64,000 nucleotides of DNA. It comes from Polyangium sp. y55x31. GTDB taxonomy: Bacteria > Myxococcota_A > Polyangia > Polyangiales > Polyangiaceae. Numbering within the stretch: position 1 is the stretch's first letter; each line of letters starts with the position of its first letter. A program made the position numbers and the translations under genes. Of this stretch, positions 63,267 to 64,000 are shown in pieces. The stretch spans positions 124,001-188,000 of the forward strand of contig NZ_JARZHG010000003.1 of assembly GCF_029946505.1 (NCBI RefSeq). The letters run 5' to 3'. The notes beneath the pieces are model-generated. The model was not told where the DNA came from, did no database searches, and saw only the letters and a list, made by a program, of their open reading frames with translations.

Positions 63267-63405
63267 GCGATCTGGTTGATCTTGGAGGAACTCGGTACCC
63301 CCGCTGTCCCCTCCGTCAACACCGCCGCCGCCAGCGCCGCGCCACGCAGGCTCGAGATCCGCGACGAGGGTGTGGTGGATGCCTGTGGCATGCTACACTC
63401 CGCCC

Positions 63406-64000
63406 GTGCGCCAAGCGGCCCCCCTCCTCGCTCCGCTCCTCGCGCTCGCGTGCGCGAGCGCCCATCCGCCCTCCAGCGCGAAGTCTACGAAAAACCCCCC
63501 CACGCCCGCCCGGGCCGACAAACCCGCGCCCGCGCCCAGGCCCCCCGCTTTCACGATGACGAAGGCGATGGTCCCCATGCGTGACGGGGTGAAGCTCGAG
63601 ACGGTGATCTTCTCGCCCGTCGACGCGAAGAAGCCATTGCCCGTGCTCTTCCTGCGCTCGCCTTATGGCATCCCCGAGGACACCTCTGTCCTGGAAAACC
63701 CCGGGACAGACGCGCTCCGCGCGGACGGCTACATCTATGCGGTCCAGAACTGCCGCGGGCGCTTCGGCTCCGAGGGGACGTTCGTCATCGACCCGCCGCC
63801 GCACGACCCGGCCGACCCGCGCGGCGTGGACGACGCCACCGACGCGCACGACTCCATCGAATGGTTCGTGAAGAACGTGCCGGGCAACAATGGCCGCGTG
63901 GGGATGATGGGCACCTCGTACGGCGCCTGGACGGCCACCATGGCCCTGCTCGAGCCGCACCCCGCATTGCGGGTGATCGTCGAGGAGGCCTCTCCCGCAG
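63406..64000 (+). CDS. CocE/NonD-family hydrolase lipoprotein, N-terminal part
   Basis: Reading from GTG 63406 gives a lipoprotein signal (PLLAPLLALACASAHPP) and a Pro/Ala/Lys-rich linker, then an X-Pro dipeptidyl-peptidase/CocE fold: VPMRDGVKLETVIFSP, PVLFLRSPYGIPED, NCRGRFGSEGTF, DSIEWFVKN and the nucleophile elbow MMGTSYGAWTA. The gene runs off the right edge, so the catalytic Asp and His are not seen. Acyl ester or peptide hydrolysis is the family role. TACACT at 63394 may be a -10 element with a near-leaderless start. Confidence 0.82.
   Translation, partial: MRQAAPLLAPLLALACASAHPPSSAKSTKNPPTPARADKPAPAPRPPAFTMTKAMVPMRDGVKLETVIFSPVDAKKPLPVLFLRSPYGIPEDTSVLENPGTDALRADGYIYAVQNCRGRFGSEGTFVIDPPPHDPADPRGVDDATDAHDSIEWFVKNVPGNNGRVGMMGTSYGAWTATMALLEPHPALRVIVEEASPA

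Noticed and set aside
1-64000. CRISPR arrays, rRNA or tRNA genes
   Set aside because: No regularly spaced repeat arrays, ribosomal RNA stretches or tRNA cloverleaf patterns (GTTCRA-type T-loop with matching acceptor) were noticed on either strand; the integrase relics have no adjacent tRNA that I could see.

Overview
The window is very G+C-rich bacterial DNA. Its gene types point to a large-genome myxobacterium of the Sorangium/Polyangium kind: four eukaryote-like Ser/Thr kinases with extracytoplasmic tails, two FHA-sigma54 activators, a PEGA-domain protein, a secreted MopE/DUF4215/RCC1-repeat protein, many lipoproteins and GTG starts. The lineage is inferred from gene style, not from a marker gene.

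Bases 1-12.6 kb form an amino-acid catabolism block. It contains the end of an M20 peptidase, a YbdK/GCS2-type ligase, a proline racemase, a fused Cys-type D-proline reductase (PrdA+PrdB in one chain), an APC permease, both halves of the glycine decarboxylase P-protein, and a polar amino-acid ABC transporter whose binding protein has its two lobes in permuted order. Bases 12.6-28.1 kb form an energy block. A Cys/His-rich lipoprotein and a PEP synthase lie next to a divergent operon of about 12 kb. That operon encodes a group-3b-like NAD(P)-linked [NiFe] hydrogenase (beta, a cNMP-binding protein, gamma, delta, alpha, protease), then hypA, hypF, hypC, hypD, hypE and an acyl-CoA hydrolase/transferase-GNAT fusion. 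hypB is absent from the window.

Bases 28.1-41.7 kb are mixed chromosomal genes: a methyltransferase, acetyltransferase, SDR and aldo-keto reductase under an apparent AraC switch, a hydrolase, a MocR regulator facing a carboxymuconolactone decarboxylase-like/PEP-mutase pair, a transposase relic, lipoproteins, a phosphotriesterase-like hydrolase and an SGNH esterase. Bases 40.3-48.2 kb hold signalling and surface genes: an FHA-sigma54 activator, a kinase, a PEGA protein and an RCC1 protein with near-duplicate promoter leaders, and a MarR/VOC pair.

Bases 48.4-54.6 kb look like an acquired defence island. Two decayed, homologous tyrosine recombinases bracket a visibly lower-G+C two-gene unit: an AlbA_2/GHKL-ATPase protein and a PD-(D/E)xK nuclease-like protein. 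Immediately after the second relic comes a clear prokaryotic viperin, a radical-SAM antiviral nucleotide dehydratase. From 54.6 kb to the end come three kinases, a 55-residue protein, an FHA-sigma54 activator, a TetR/FAD-monooxygenase pair with a double operator, and the start of a CocE/NonD-type hydrolase.
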